Positions 26,398-35,132 of a stretch of DNA of 64,000 bases are shown here, piece by piece. A model generated the notes under the pieces. It did not search any database, had not been told where the DNA came from, and worked only from the letters and a program-made list of their open reading frames with translations. The position numbers and the translations under genes were made by a program. The DNA comes from Fidelibacterota bacterium 408169 (GTDB lineage: Bacteria > Fidelibacterota > Marinisomatia > Marinisomatales > TCS55), in contig NNSG01000002.1 of the NCBI GenBank assembly GCA_002256485.1, positions 1-64,000 on the forward strand, given 5' to 3'. How positions within the stretch are numbered: the stretch's first letter is position 1; each line of letters starts with the position of its first letter.

Positions 26398-26453
26398 TAA
26401 GATAAATTTGTCGTAATTTTCTAATATTCAAAAACACATAAAAGGAACAACTC

Positions 26454-27389
26454 ATGTCTAGACCAAAAATTTCATTAATCGGTGGCGGCCAAATTGGCGG
26501 GAATCTTGCTCTCCTCGCAGCGCAAAAAGAACTCGGTGATGTTGTCATTTTTGACATCCCAAAAGCAGAGGGCATGGTAAAAGGTAAGGCACTTGATCTT
26601 CTGCAACTGCGCCCACATGATGGGTATGATGCAAACATAGTTGGCACATCCGATTGGAACGATGTTAAAGATTCAGATGTGTTTATTATTACTGCAGGAA
26701 TTCCCAGAAAACCCGGTATGGATCGAGAAGATCTGCTGGGAATCAATCTGGGTATTATGAAGGATGTTGCTTCAAATATCAAAGAACAGGCTCCAAATGC
26801 ATTTGTAATTGTTATTTCTAACCCATTAGACGCAATGGTGTATGCATTCTATAAAATATCAGGATTTTCTAAGAATCAAGTTGTCGGAATGGCAGGTGCT
26901 CTAGACTCCGGTCGATTCAGAGCATTTATTGCTATGGAAACAGGTTTGTCTGTGCAAGATGTAACATGTATGGTATTAGGGGGTCATGGTGATACAATGG
27001 TACCCATTACACGTTTAGCCACAGTGGGTGGTGTACCTGTTACTGATTTGATTCCAGCCGAACGCCTGGCTGAAATTGAACACAGAACACGCTTCGCCGG
27101 CGGGGAAATTGTTAAACTATTCGGTAATGGATCAGCATTTTACGCACCGGCTCAATGCGCCATTGAAATGGCAGAATCTTATTTAAAAGATAAAAAACGT
27201 GTCATTCCATGTGCTTCACTTTGTGAAGGTGAATTCGATATCGATGGATATTTTATCGGTGTCCCCACGGTAATTGGTTCTGGAGGTGTAGAGAAGATTC
27301 TTGAATTCGATTTAACGGATGATGAAAAAACTGAATTAAATAATACATTGGATGCTGTTAAGAAAACAGTGAATGAAACAGGTCTTTAA
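26454..27389 (+). CDS. mdh: Malate dehydrogenase
   Basis: 311 residues of the lactate-dehydrogenase-like malate dehydrogenase type. NAD-binding ISLIGGGQIGGNLA, the substrate-loop arginines in ITAGIPRKPGMDRED, and the catalytic histidine in MVLGGHGDTMVP followed by TRFAGGEIV. Interconverts malate and oxaloacetate with NAD. AAGGA seven bases before the ATG is a good ribosome-binding site. Single gene between two terminators. It links by function to the citrate lyase product oxaloacetate, but not by position. Confidence 0.95.
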   Translation: MSRPKISLIGGGQIGGNLALLAAQKELGDVVIFDIPKAEGMVKGKALDLLQLRPHDGYDANIVGTSDWNDVKDSDVFIITAGIPRKPGMDREDLLGINLGIMKDVASNIKEQAPNAFVIVISNPLDAMVYAFYKISGFSKNQVVGMAGALDSGRFRAFIAMETGLSVQDVTCMVLGGHGDTMVPITRLATVGGVPVTDLIPAERLAEIEHRTRFAGGEIVKLFGNGSAFYAPAQCAIEMAESYLKDKKRVIPCASLCEGEFDIDGYFIGVPTVIGSGGVEKILEFDLTDDEKTELNNTLDAVKKTVNETGL

Positions 27390-27417
27390 TACGTCTTTTT
27401 TAAATTAATTTCAATTG

Positions 27418-27447
27418 AAACCCTCGTTTTCGAGGGTTTCTTTTTTT
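27418..27447 (+). terminator. Intrinsic terminator after mdh
   Basis: Perfect nine-base stem AAACCCTCG / CGAGGGTTT with a TTTT loop, followed by CTTTTTTT. Same CCCTC...GAGGG core as the terminator at 26371. Confidence 0.92.
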
Positions 27448-27468
27448 AGAATGTATTGCAAAACTTTC

Positions 27469-27496
27469 TTGTAATTTGTTGACAACCATATATAAT
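27469..27496 (+). promoter_or_regulatory. Candidate sigma-70-type promoter of the ECF-sigma operon
   Basis: TTGTAA (27469-27474), 16-base spacer, TATAAT (27491-27496); it would give a leader of about 30 bases before the ATG at 27533. TTGACA at 27479 is too near the TATAAT to be its -35. Confidence 0.4.
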
Positions 27497-27532
27497 TATT
27501 GTGTGTCATAGCATACATGAATTCACAAAAAG

Positions 27533-28081
27533 ATGACGGACGAAATAAAACAATTAATAAAAAACGCTCAAAGCGGGGACAGTAAAGCATTTCATCGTCT
27601 CGTTGCTTTGCATGATGAAAGGATTATGGTTTTATCCTATCAATTAATGAAAAATGAACAAGATGCTGAAGATCTATACCAAGAGTCTTTTGTAAAAGCA
27701 TACAAAAGTTTACATACTTTCCGAATGGAAAGTTCTTTTTATACATGGTTATATCGAATCACTGTGAACACTGCAATAAATATGAAACATAAACTGGCCC
27801 GCATGCAATTACAGGAGCCGATAAAAGATTATAATCCATTGGATAGTCTGGCAGCTTCATCACATAATTATAATAGTAGAGAAATCACCCAAGCCGTTAA
27901 AAACGCAGCGGATACACTTCCCGAAAAACAACGGACAGTATTTATTCTAAAATATTTACAAAAAATGAAAATTAGAGAAATAGCCGTTATTATGGATATT
28001 GGTGACGGAACTGTAAAAAAATATCTTTTCAGAGCCATGGAAAAAATGCGGAATGAATTAAAGGAGTATCGTTATGTCTAA
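27533..28081 (+). CDS. rpoE: ECF-type RNA polymerase sigma factor
   Basis: 182 residues with the two ECF domains: sigma2 (FHRLVALHDERIMVLSYQL, then DAEDLYQESFVKAYKSLHTF and SFYTWLYRITVN) and sigma4 (LPEKQRTVFILKYLQKM, IREIAVIMDIGDGTVKKYLFRA). Directs transcription of a small regulon, usually of envelope or stress genes. First gene of a five-gene operon; its last eight bases overlap the next gene, typical for sigma/anti-sigma pairs. The regulon probably includes its own operon, but no repeated upstream box was found. Confidence 0.9.
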   Translation: MTDEIKQLIKNAQSGDSKAFHRLVALHDERIMVLSYQLMKNEQDAEDLYQESFVKAYKSLHTFRMESSFYTWLYRITVNTAINMKHKLARMQLQEPIKDYNPLDSLAASSHNYNSREITQAVKNAADTLPEKQRTVFILKYLQKMKIREIAVIMDIGDGTVKKYLFRAMEKMRNELKEYRYV

Positions 28082-29045
28082 AACAATCTCTCGGAATCTT
28101 CAAGACAAAGCAATCGCTTATGTGGCAGATATTATGTCCGATCAGAAACGCATGGATTTTGAATTAGAACTAAAAACAAATGATGAATTAAAAGCACTGA
28201 TTAATGAATATAAAACAACATTAAATCTTTCAACTGAAGCATTTTCATTCTCTCCCAGTGAAGAACAACTCCAAAGCCAAAGACTCTTATTAAAAGGCAG
28301 GATACAGCAATTAGAATCAGAAAATTTTAGATCTCCACTACCTAATTTGGGTTCACGAATTAAAGATTTTCTCACAGCACCACAACCAGCTTGGGCAGTG
28401 ATTACATATATGGTGATTGCTGTTTTAATCAGCAGAACTCTCCCTCTTACTTCATTCGATCAAAAATTACCGTTTCACGAATCGGGCATCAATGTTGTTG
28501 ATTTGATGAGAGCTAATGAATTAAAAAATATAAAACTTACCAGCAATTTAAATGGCGATAGCCGCATTCACTTTGCTTTGGAAACAGGTAAAAATTATGA
28601 CATCAGCGGTGGAGTGAATGATTCAGACATCCAGCAATTACTTTTTTACTTATTATTGAATGACGAAAATCCAGGTAAACGCCTAAAAGCAGTACGGTTG
28701 CTGAAAGAATCTGCCCACCAGTTGGATGCCCAAGCAGTCTTGGTTTCCGCATTACTCACAGACACAAATCCGGGGGTTCGCTTGCGATCCATTGAAATAT
28801 TAAAAAATTATGAATCTTCAGACCTGATTATTGATGCATGCATTAAAACTTTGCTGGAAGATGAAAATGAAGCTCTTCGCCAAAAAGCATTGGAGATTAT
28901 ATCAGATAATCCTGTAGAAAAATCTCTCCCTGTTTTACAAATCGTAAGTGTAATGGACGACAATGAATTCATCCGAACCCAAGCCGCTCGAACGCTTAAA
29001 ACATTTAAAGAAGAAGTAAATCCGGAAAAGGTTGAGGTTAAATAG
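28074..29045 (+). CDS. Membrane-anchored HEAT-repeat protein, putative anti-sigma factor
   Basis: 323 residues. Residues 1-~100 are cytoplasmic and helical and in the position of an anti-sigma domain, but without the zinc motif H-x3-C-x2-C. One membrane segment at ~106-121 (AWAVITYMVIAVLISR). Residues ~200-315 are outside the membrane and form at least three HEAT-like repeats: GKRLKAVRLLKES, GVRLRSIEILKNYES and EALRQKALEIISDN, then EFIRTQAARTLKTF. An overlap of eight bases with the sigma gene supports an anti-sigma role. The HEAT part could sense a periplasmic partner. No direct evidence for the inhibition itself. Confidence 0.75.
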   Translation: MSKTISRNLQDKAIAYVADIMSDQKRMDFELELKTNDELKALINEYKTTLNLSTEAFSFSPSEEQLQSQRLLLKGRIQQLESENFRSPLPNLGSRIKDFLTAPQPAWAVITYMVIAVLISRTLPLTSFDQKLPFHESGINVVDLMRANELKNIKLTSNLNGDSRIHFALETGKNYDISGGVNDSDIQQLLFYLLLNDENPGKRLKAVRLLKESAHQLDAQAVLVSALLTDTNPGVRLRSIEILKNYESSDLIIDACIKTLLEDENEALRQKALEIISDNPVEKSLPVLQIVSVMDDNEFIRTQAARTLKTFKEEVNPEKVEVK

Positions 29046-30286
29046 TGAAAATTCTCACATTCATTTTTTCAATCTCTGTATTTTTATTCCCTCAAAAGAT
29101 TTTTGAATCATTCGACTATGATTCTAAACATTCTTTTGTAGGTATAAATACGTACGAATTCACCGTTGATGAAGACGGTAAAGAAAACCGCACATTAATC
29201 ATTAAAGATATTTTTGGCGATATTACAATTGAGGGACAAGAAACATATAAAGTGAATATTCAGGAAGAAATAAGGGTGCGATCCAGTTCTGAACGAAGAG
29301 CCAAAAAATATTATGAAGAAAGCCGTACAGAAATCAAAAAATCCAGCGATGGTAATATTATCGAAATCAAAGGAAGTTCAAAACATAAGGAAAGTGTTTC
29401 TTATAAATTTACAATTACTGTTCCCGTTCAATTTAGCATTAAAACGATGATTACTGGCGGGGATATTGATATTTCAACTATTTCCGGTGTTATAAAAGCG
29501 ACCACCAGTGGAGGCGATATTGAGCTCAATGGCATTAGTGGAAAAATTGATGCAAAGACAGCCGGAGGGAATGTTGAGATTCGAAATTCTGAAGGAAATG
29601 TAAATCTTTCAACTTCCGGTGGAGACATTGAAGTATTGTATACCGATGGTCAAATAACAGGAACTACCAGCGGTGGAGATATTGACATTCAATATATAGA
29701 AGGTAATGTGAATGTGAAAACCAGCGGAGGGAGTATTGAATTTGTCAATATTAATGGACAAACAATTGTGGGGATTACATCCGGTGGGGATATTGAGGTT
29801 GAAGATGTTCGTGGTAATATGGAATTAAAAACATCCGGTGGGGATTTGATAATCGAAGATTTGGATGGTAATCTTATTGGTAAAACATCCGGTGGGGATA
29901 TTAAACTAGAATCGGTGAATGGGAATGTAGATATTTCCACAAGCGCAGGATCGATTGAAGGAAAAGAACTGAATGGGAGTATCTCAGCCGAAACGGGTAG
30001 TGGAGATATTGAAATTGTGAAAATTTGGAACCAGTCTTTGACAAATCATACGATAAACTTGAAAACAGGAAATGGATCAATAGATCTTTCTCTACCAGAT
30101 AAATTCCCAGCAACAATCAATGCCCGAATACTAGGAAGCCACACAGGACATACTATTGAAAGTGAATTCCCTATAACACTTACATCAAATAGCAACAAAG
30201 TCCATGGTCTAATAGTAAATGGTGATGGAACATTTCCCATAGAACTAAAAACGGGTCATGGCGATATCACTTTAGAAAAGGAATAA
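29045..30286 (+). CDS. Secreted DUF4097-type beta-solenoid repeat protein
   Basis: 413 residues starting with GTG at 29045, which shares a base with the upstream TAG. Short hydrophobic N-terminus (MKILTFIFSISVFLFPQ) acts as a signal peptide. From ~140 to ~330 about ten repeats of roughly 20 residues, each with TSGGDIE or a variant (TAGGNVE, TSAGSIE), the DUF4097 'toastrack' pattern that folds as a regular beta solenoid. Likely on the cell surface or in the periplasm. Function of such proteins is not known; in an ECF operon it may help build or monitor the envelope. Confidence 0.82.
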   Translation: MKILTFIFSISVFLFPQKIFESFDYDSKHSFVGINTYEFTVDEDGKENRTLIIKDIFGDITIEGQETYKVNIQEEIRVRSSSERRAKKYYEESRTEIKKSSDGNIIEIKGSSKHKESVSYKFTITVPVQFSIKTMITGGDIDISTISGVIKATTSGGDIELNGISGKIDAKTAGGNVEIRNSEGNVNLSTSGGDIEVLYTDGQITGTTSGGDIDIQYIEGNVNVKTSGGSIEFVNINGQTIVGITSGGDIEVEDVRGNMELKTSGGDLIIEDLDGNLIGKTSGGDIKLESVNGNVDISTSAGSIEGKELNGSISAETGSGDIEIVKIWNQSLTNHTINLKTGNGSIDLSLPDKFPATINARILGSHTGHTIESEFPITLTSNSNKVHGLIVNGDGTFPIELKTGHGDITLEKE

Positions 30287-30289
30287 ACA

Positions 30290-31924
30290 ATGAGAGAAAT
30301 ATTATTAACTATACTTTTATCTTCATTCGTATTTGCACAAGAAGGAAATGAAGATTCTATTTTTGATTCTGTAGAAGAACATTTTGATGAAGCCGGTGAG
30401 AAACTTGAAAACTTTGGTGAAAATCTCGATGAAGTTGGTGAGCATCTTGATGATTTCATGGAGGGTGATAAAAATAAAGAAACTCACGCATCGATTAAAC
30501 AGAAAATAATAACAGGTGAAACTAAATTATTTGGTGACCATACCATCGAAGCCGGTGTAATTAACAGTGATAATATTCGTGTTCTTGGTGGTGACCTCTT
30601 TGTTTATGGTACTGTTGATGGAAAAATAACCTTAGTAGGCGGAGATGTAACACTGGGTTCAACTGCTGTGGTGAACGGTACAATCATTGCCATTGGTGGA
30701 CGTGTTCAGAAAAATGAAGCAGCTATAATCAATGGCAAGATAGTTGAAACACATTTGAAAGAAGGATTGGTCTACCGGGAAATGGAGCCGGCTGAAAGTA
30801 TTGACGGTGAGTCAAAGTTAGTAATAAAAGATCGTTCAATCCGTGCAACTGAGAGTTGGATTCATCCAGAAAAAGAAAATTTGATATTTAATCGAAATGA
30901 AGGGTTTGTCCTTTCTCTAAACCATACGTGGGATGGAGCAAAGAAATCATCCGTTCGCTTGAACACAACTCTCGGATACCGCTTTGGTTCAGATGAACCG
31001 GCAGGCCGTTTAACGTTGGAAAAATCATTCTTCTCCAACAGCAACATAGTTTTTTTTGGAAGTCTTTTTAAAGAGAGTCGAACGGATGATTTTTATCGAT
31101 TAGGTGAGGGTGAAAATACCTGGGCCGGTATACTTGGACGCCAGGATTTTTACGATCGCTGGGATGAAGAAGGCTGGTCTGCCGGAATTGGATTGGATTT
31201 ATACCGTGTTAAAATGAAATTAAAAATAGCATCCATTAAACAGGACTCCATTGCTGTAGATGATGATCTTTGGAGTTTTTTTCATAAAGAACGTGATTTA
31301 CGTCCAAACCCTACATTTGATGTTCAGGATCAAATGGATTATATCCAAATAACGGCTGCATTTAAAACCAAATCCTATTCTCCGATTTCTACAGGGTTGA
31401 AAATATTTGTCCAAGGAGAGGCCTATCAAAAAGCGGATGATGGATCAAACATCTATACACTTGAATCAGTTCAATTGCGTAAACGCATTTTTGGCTTTGT
31501 AAAATTAAATTGGGAAATGGCTTATGGACTTGTTTTTCATTCTCAATTTATGGCCGGAACGTCCGAAGGGCGTCTCCATGAATTTCGCAAATTTGGAGTA
31601 GGCGGACTCGGCTCTGTCAGTGCTTTCCCATACAAATTTCAAATCGGTGACCAAATGGTACAAATGAATGGAGAACTTATTTTCACCGAAGATTTTACAG
31701 ATGAGTGGTTTTTCTTAAAACTGTTTGTAGATGGTGGATATGCATGGACAGGTTCATCATTTAGCTTCAATCAGCAGAATTTTATAGACTACGGTATATC
31801 ATCTGCGGGTATTGGTTTTGGCAGTGCAGACGAGGATGATTTAAACTGGTCTATGAATATTGCAAAACCATTGGATGGCAGTGACTATCTGGAAACGACT
31901 GTCAGATTAAATTACAATTTTTAA
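30290..31924 (+). CDS. Polymer-forming (bactofilin-like) domain fused to an outer-membrane beta-barrel
   Basis: 544 residues with signal peptide (MREILLTILLSSFVFAQ). Residues ~25-60 are a charged helical stretch with three repeats of the type FDEAGEKLENFGENLDEVG. Residues ~80-150 resemble a right-handed beta helix of polymer-forming proteins (GDLFVYGTVDGKITLVGGDVTLGSTAVVNGTII). The remainder looks like a 12- to 16-strand barrel: repeated aromatic strands, YRFGSDEPAGRLTLEKSFF, GVGGLGSVSAFPYKFQIGD (like the Omp85 signature region) and a final Phe (TVRLNYNF). No POTRA domain visible. Three bases separate it from the previous gene. Confidence 0.7.
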   Translation: MREILLTILLSSFVFAQEGNEDSIFDSVEEHFDEAGEKLENFGENLDEVGEHLDDFMEGDKNKETHASIKQKIITGETKLFGDHTIEAGVINSDNIRVLGGDLFVYGTVDGKITLVGGDVTLGSTAVVNGTIIAIGGRVQKNEAAIINGKIVETHLKEGLVYREMEPAESIDGESKLVIKDRSIRATESWIHPEKENLIFNRNEGFVLSLNHTWDGAKKSSVRLNTTLGYRFGSDEPAGRLTLEKSFFSNSNIVFFGSLFKESRTDDFYRLGEGENTWAGILGRQDFYDRWDEEGWSAGIGLDLYRVKMKLKIASIKQDSIAVDDDLWSFFHKERDLRPNPTFDVQDQMDYIQITAAFKTKSYSPISTGLKIFVQGEAYQKADDGSNIYTLESVQLRKRIFGFVKLNWEMAYGLVFHSQFMAGTSEGRLHEFRKFGVGGLGSVSAFPYKFQIGDQMVQMNGELIFTEDFTDEWFFLKLFVDGGYAWTGSSFSFNQQNFIDYGISSAGIGFGSADEDDLNWSMNIAKPLDGSDYLETTVRLNYNF

Positions 31925-31925
31925 C

Positions 31926-32804
31926 ATGAAAAATATACTATTATACTCAATCATTTTTGTTCTTCCATTATTTAGTAAAGGTGGACAAGAAGATGATAAA
32001 GATGTCATTATCCGCGATCATTTTCATTACTTTATTAAAGAAATTGATCGCCTAGATGTTGAAATTAATTTTCAGATGGGGCAATTAGATTTATTACCCA
32101 ACAATGAAAACCCCACTGATTTCGATGGGTTTTCTGAATACAGCCCAATCCATTTTAAATCACCGGATGTACTTTATAATGTAATTGGCAATAGTGGACA
32201 ATTAGATATTCGTACAAATCCACTAAAGCATGATGAATTTTCTTTTTCCTGGGATAAGGATCAATTTCATAATAGAAGTGAATTCAAGCTTCCGTTAAAT
32301 ATACCCACCGACGTTGAACTTGATTTCGGCATGGGTGAGGCTAACCTCGATTTATCAGATATTCAGATTAGTTTGCTTAACATTGAAAGTGGGATGGGTC
32401 GTGTTGAATTAGAAATTAATTCTCCAAATATGATCCAATGTGAGATTGTCGATATTGAAACAGGAATGGGCGAATTTACGGGCCGTGGTTTGAGTAATCT
32501 AAATGCTGAAATTGTGAATATTGAAGTAGGCATGGGCGCTGCAGAACTTGATTTTTCTGATGCAATCAATGGAGATATGGAAATCGAACTTGAAGTAGGG
32601 TTGGGTTCCATCGAATTGATTTTACCGAATAATGTTAATATTTCTGCAAAAGTTCATGATCACTTTTTGTCATCTATTGAACTTGAGAGTTTGGTGAAAA
32701 AAAGGAATAAATATGTTTCAGAACATTGGGACAATTCTAAACCAACAGTAACCTTGGATATGTCGGTTGGATTGGGATCTATTGAATTAGATATAGCAGA
32801 TTAG
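31926..32804 (+). CDS. Secreted toastrack-like protein (LiaF/DUF4097-related)
   Basis: 292 residues, signal peptide (MKNILLYSIIFVLPLFSKG). The C-terminal half repeats a glycine-methionine hairpin: DFGMGEANLDL, ESGMGRVELEI, ETGMGEFTGRG, EVGMGAAELDF and EVGLGSIELIL, spaced about 20-25 residues, like the cell-envelope 'toastrack' domain in LiaF-type proteins. Last gene of the operon, starting one base after the previous stop. Related repeat folds in genes three and five suggest partners in one structure. The role is unknown. Confidence 0.75.
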   Translation: MKNILLYSIIFVLPLFSKGGQEDDKDVIIRDHFHYFIKEIDRLDVEINFQMGQLDLLPNNENPTDFDGFSEYSPIHFKSPDVLYNVIGNSGQLDIRTNPLKHDEFSFSWDKDQFHNRSEFKLPLNIPTDVELDFGMGEANLDLSDIQISLLNIESGMGRVELEINSPNMIQCEIVDIETGMGEFTGRGLSNLNAEIVNIEVGMGAAELDFSDAINGDMEIELEVGLGSIELILPNNVNISAKVHDHFLSSIELESLVKKRNKYVSEHWDNSKPTVTLDMSVGLGSIELDIAD

Positions 32805-33097
32805 ATTTTTAGAAATATCTCCCCTTCTCTTATCTCTACAGAAAATGGTTTCAGTTTAATTGCTTCATTTTCCACAGCGCATTCTTTCTTTATATCAAAT
32901 TCCCATAAATGAAATTTGCACTGGATGGTGGTATCAGAGATGTGTCCATCCGCCAATGATGCACCCCGGTGAGGGCAGCGGTTATCCCAGGCGAATATCT
33001 TTCCTTCCACATTGAATACTGCTATGGGCGTATCATGAACCATAACCACTTTGGCAGATTTTTCAGGCAGGTCGTTTATATGGCATACTTTGATCAT
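32801..33097 (-). CDS. Rieske [2Fe-2S] ferredoxin
   Basis: 98 residues, a stand-alone Rieske domain. Ligands C41-P-H43 in RCPHRGASLADG and C60-KF-H63 in QCKFHLWEFD bind the 2Fe-2S cluster. Small proteins of this kind donate electrons to aromatic-ring oxygenases, nitrite reductase or remain of unknown role. No oxygenase is nearby. Its 3' end overlaps the end of the toastrack gene by four bases on the opposite strand. Confidence 0.9.
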   Translation of the reverse strand: MIKVCHINDLPEKSAKVVMVHDTPIAVFNVEGKIFAWDNRCPHRGASLADGHISDTTIQCKFHLWEFDIKKECAVENEAIKLKPFSVEIREGEIFLKI

Positions 33098-33148
33098 TTA
33101 ATACATCTTGTAATTGCAATTAAAAATAATAATCACCAGCCCACGAGA

Positions 33149-33170
33149 CCCCTCTTCATATGATGAGGGG
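33149..33170. repeat. Near-perfect palindrome between the Rieske gene and elbB
   Basis: CCCCTC-TTCATATGAT-GAGGGG, symmetric except for one base pair. No U-tract on either strand, so not a standard terminator. It sits in a 158-base gap; could be a leader structure of the Rieske gene. Confidence 0.5.
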
Positions 33171-33255
33171 ATTTAGGGGAGGTGTAAAACAATAAAATCA
33201 TTCAAACTCCGAATTGAAACCTAACTAATTATTATAATTCTTTAACACTATAACG

Positions 33256-33906
33256 CTAAATCATACTTAATACTTCTGCCACCAGCTTGGAGATACCTTC
33301 AGCAGTCTCCTTGATACGTTTAGCTTCCATATACGCCGGAGTTGAGACAACCTTCTTTTCCATATCAACAACTATATCTTCCACGGGGCAAGATACATGC
33401 TTGGCACCCATCGTATTGATGTCCTTCGCTGTTTGTTCATCGAAACCAATGGTCATTTCTGTTTCTTCACCAAGAATTTTGGCCATCATTGCCGGTGCAA
33501 TGCAAATAACACCGATGGGCTTTTTATCTTCGTGGACTTCTTTTGTAAGACGCATGACATCCGGATTCACAGAACAATCCGCTCCTGCCATGGCATAATC
33601 ACTTAAATTTTTCGCAACGCCAAATCCTCCGGGAAAAATCAATGCATCCACATCACTTGAAGAAACTTCAGCCATATCTTTTATGTCCCCCCGGGCGATA
33701 CGCGCCGATTCCATAAGAACATTTCGATATTCATCCATTTCAGTCCCGGTATAATGATTCACCACATGCATTTGATCAATGTTAGGTGCCATTAGAACCA
33801 TTTCTGCTCCCGCCTTATCTAATTCCAACATGGTAATAACTGCTTCATGGATTTCGGACCCATCATTCACTCCACAACCGGATAAAACAACTCCTATTCT
33901 TGACAT
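33256..33906 (-). CDS. elbB: ElbB/ES1 family DJ-1/PfpI-like protein
   Basis: 216 residues. Starts SRIGVVLSGCGVNDGSEIHE, contains GGFGVAKNLSDYA and the nucleophile cysteine in GVICIAPAMMAKIL, the pattern of the ElbB/ES1 glutamine-amidotransferase-like family. Older reports link it to isoprenoid synthesis; the E. coli protein has glyoxalase-type activity in vitro. The ATG is 13 bases inside the upstream queG gene, so the two are co-transcribed. Confidence 0.88.
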   Translation of the reverse strand: MSRIGVVLSGCGVNDGSEIHEAVITMLELDKAGAEMVLMAPNIDQMHVVNHYTGTEMDEYRNVLMESARIARGDIKDMAEVSSSDVDALIFPGGFGVAKNLSDYAMAGADCSVNPDVMRLTKEVHEDKKPIGVICIAPAMMAKILGEETEMTIGFDEQTAKDINTMGAKHVSCPVEDIVVDMEKKVVSTPAYMEAKRIKETAEGISKLVAEVLSMI

Positions 33907-34835
33907 AATATCTCCTTTGAATTAATTTTAATGTTTCTGGATAATCCCGAAAATTTTGTTCTTTTGACAGCAGAACCTTTGAACAATTTACGAAATCCTG
34001 CTTCATCCATCGACTGCCAATCTTCATTTTTCCATATGATAATTTCATTTTTGGGTTGATAATATTTTAATTCTGTTTTTTGTGAAAATTTCAGATTCCA
34101 CGGACATACTTCCTGACAAATATCACATCCATATATCCAGTCATGTAATTCTGTCTGATCTTCTGGTAATTCACCTCGATGTTCGATGGACAAATAAGAA
34201 ATACATTTTTCTCCGTAAATCTCATATTCCCCCAATGCTTGTGTAGGGCAGGCGTCAATACATGCAGTACAGGAACCGCACAAATCTTCACTAAATGGTT
34301 TGTCGTAGTCGAGCTCAATATCTAAAATTAATTCTCCTAAAAATAGCCAACTGCCATAATCTCTGGAAATAAGATTCGTATGTTTTCCCTGCCATCCTAA
34401 CCCGGCTTTTCGAGCCCACACTTTGTCCATAACCGGCGATGTGTCCACACACACAACTCCTTTCACATCGACGACTTCTCCTTTTAGCCATTCAAGTAAT
34501 TTGAAAAGACTCGATTTTAGAATATCGTGATAATCGTCTCCCCATGCATAATTACTTATTTTATACTCTGACTTTAAATCATTTTGATTATATCCGGAAT
34601 AATAATTCATTCCTACAGAAATAACTGATTTTGCTTCAGGGAAATATTCAAAAATGTCACCACGTTCATCTTTTCGTTTTACGATCCACTCCATACTGCC
34701 ATGATGCCCTTTTTCAAGCCATGTGTCTAAATTAGCTTTTTCTTGTGGAGTGGAAACTGCTGGTGTTATTCCTACTTTTTGAAACCCAAATTCAAGCGCT
34801 TTGGATTTAATTTTAGATGGTAAATTGGAAAACAT
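33894..34835 (-). CDS. queG: Epoxyqueuosine reductase
   Basis: 313 residues. Reduces epoxyqueuosine to queuosine in tRNA, the last step of the pathway, using cobalamin and two [4Fe-4S] clusters. Cluster ligands in CGSCTACIDACPTQALG and CDICQEVCPWN; N-terminal KSVISVGMNYYSGY and WARKAGLGWQGKHTNLIS, all typical. Slightly shorter than enzymes with a full HEAT-like tail. It shares a cobalamin dependence with metH but not a locus. It is the first gene of its transcript, upstream of elbB. Confidence 0.92.
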   Translation of the reverse strand: MFSNLPSKIKSKALEFGFQKVGITPAVSTPQEKANLDTWLEKGHHGSMEWIVKRKDERGDIFEYFPEAKSVISVGMNYYSGYNQNDLKSEYKISNYAWGDDYHDILKSSLFKLLEWLKGEVVDVKGVVCVDTSPVMDKVWARKAGLGWQGKHTNLISRDYGSWLFLGELILDIELDYDKPFSEDLCGSCTACIDACPTQALGEYEIYGEKCISYLSIEHRGELPEDQTELHDWIYGCDICQEVCPWNLKFSQKTELKYYQPKNEIIIWKNEDWQSMDEAGFRKLFKGSAVKRTKFSGLSRNIKINSKEILCQE

Positions 34836-34874
34836 GGACGAAATTTACAAAACCAACACAAAGAAAACTTATAG

Positions 34875-34936
34875 AACAAAAAAGCCCCCTAAAATACAGG
34901 AGGCTTTTCTTTTTATAATTAATAAAGGATATTATT
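34875..34936. repeat. Left copy of ~60-bp direct repeat flanking the ATPase gene, with orphan terminator
   Basis: AACAAAAAAGCCCCCTAAAA (20 bases) then TACAGGAGGCTTTTCTTTTT and ends AATAAAGGATATTATT. It matches 36284-36343 with a few changes. The hairpin AGCCCCCT / AGGAGGCT with T-runs on both strands lies between two divergently transcribed gene starts, where no terminator is needed, so it looks like a leftover from a rearrangement. Confidence 0.75.
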
Positions 34937-35062
34937 GAAAGTTAATACGATTGTATTAAAGGTAATTATTACATTTTCCTTACATTTTTTCTTAAGTGTT
35001 TATCTATGAAAGTATTCGTTTGTTTAAGTTATCGTGTAACGAGAATGACTGCTGGAATTAAT

Positions 35063-35128
35063 ATGAGTAATAATCCTTGCTTTACATATTACTCATGAGT
35101 AATATGACTTGTGGTAAATAATACTCAT
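35063..35128. promoter_or_regulatory. Tandem 32-bp operator-like repeat upstream of the ATPase gene
   Basis: Four copies of ATGAGTAATA in alternating orientation: + at 35063-35072, - at 35087-35096, + at 35095-35104, and - at 35119-35128 (one mismatch). The middle two form a perfect 22-base palindrome at 35085-35106. Same-orientation copies are 32 bases apart, about three helical turns. The last copy ends four bases before the ATG at 35133. This looks like a binding site for a dimeric regulator, or for the ATPase's own partner. Confidence 0.7.
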
Positions 35129-35132
35129 AAAC

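Noticed and set aside
29428-29940. Long antisense open frames and a CRISPR-like look in the DUF4097 gene
   Set aside because: The repeats are codon-level copies of TSGGDI in a coding frame, with varied sequence between; there are no conserved repeats of constant spacing and no spacers. The antisense frames come from the same repeat bias.
33149-33170. Palindrome as terminator of elbB
   Set aside because: No U-run follows on the minus strand, so it is listed only as a palindrome.
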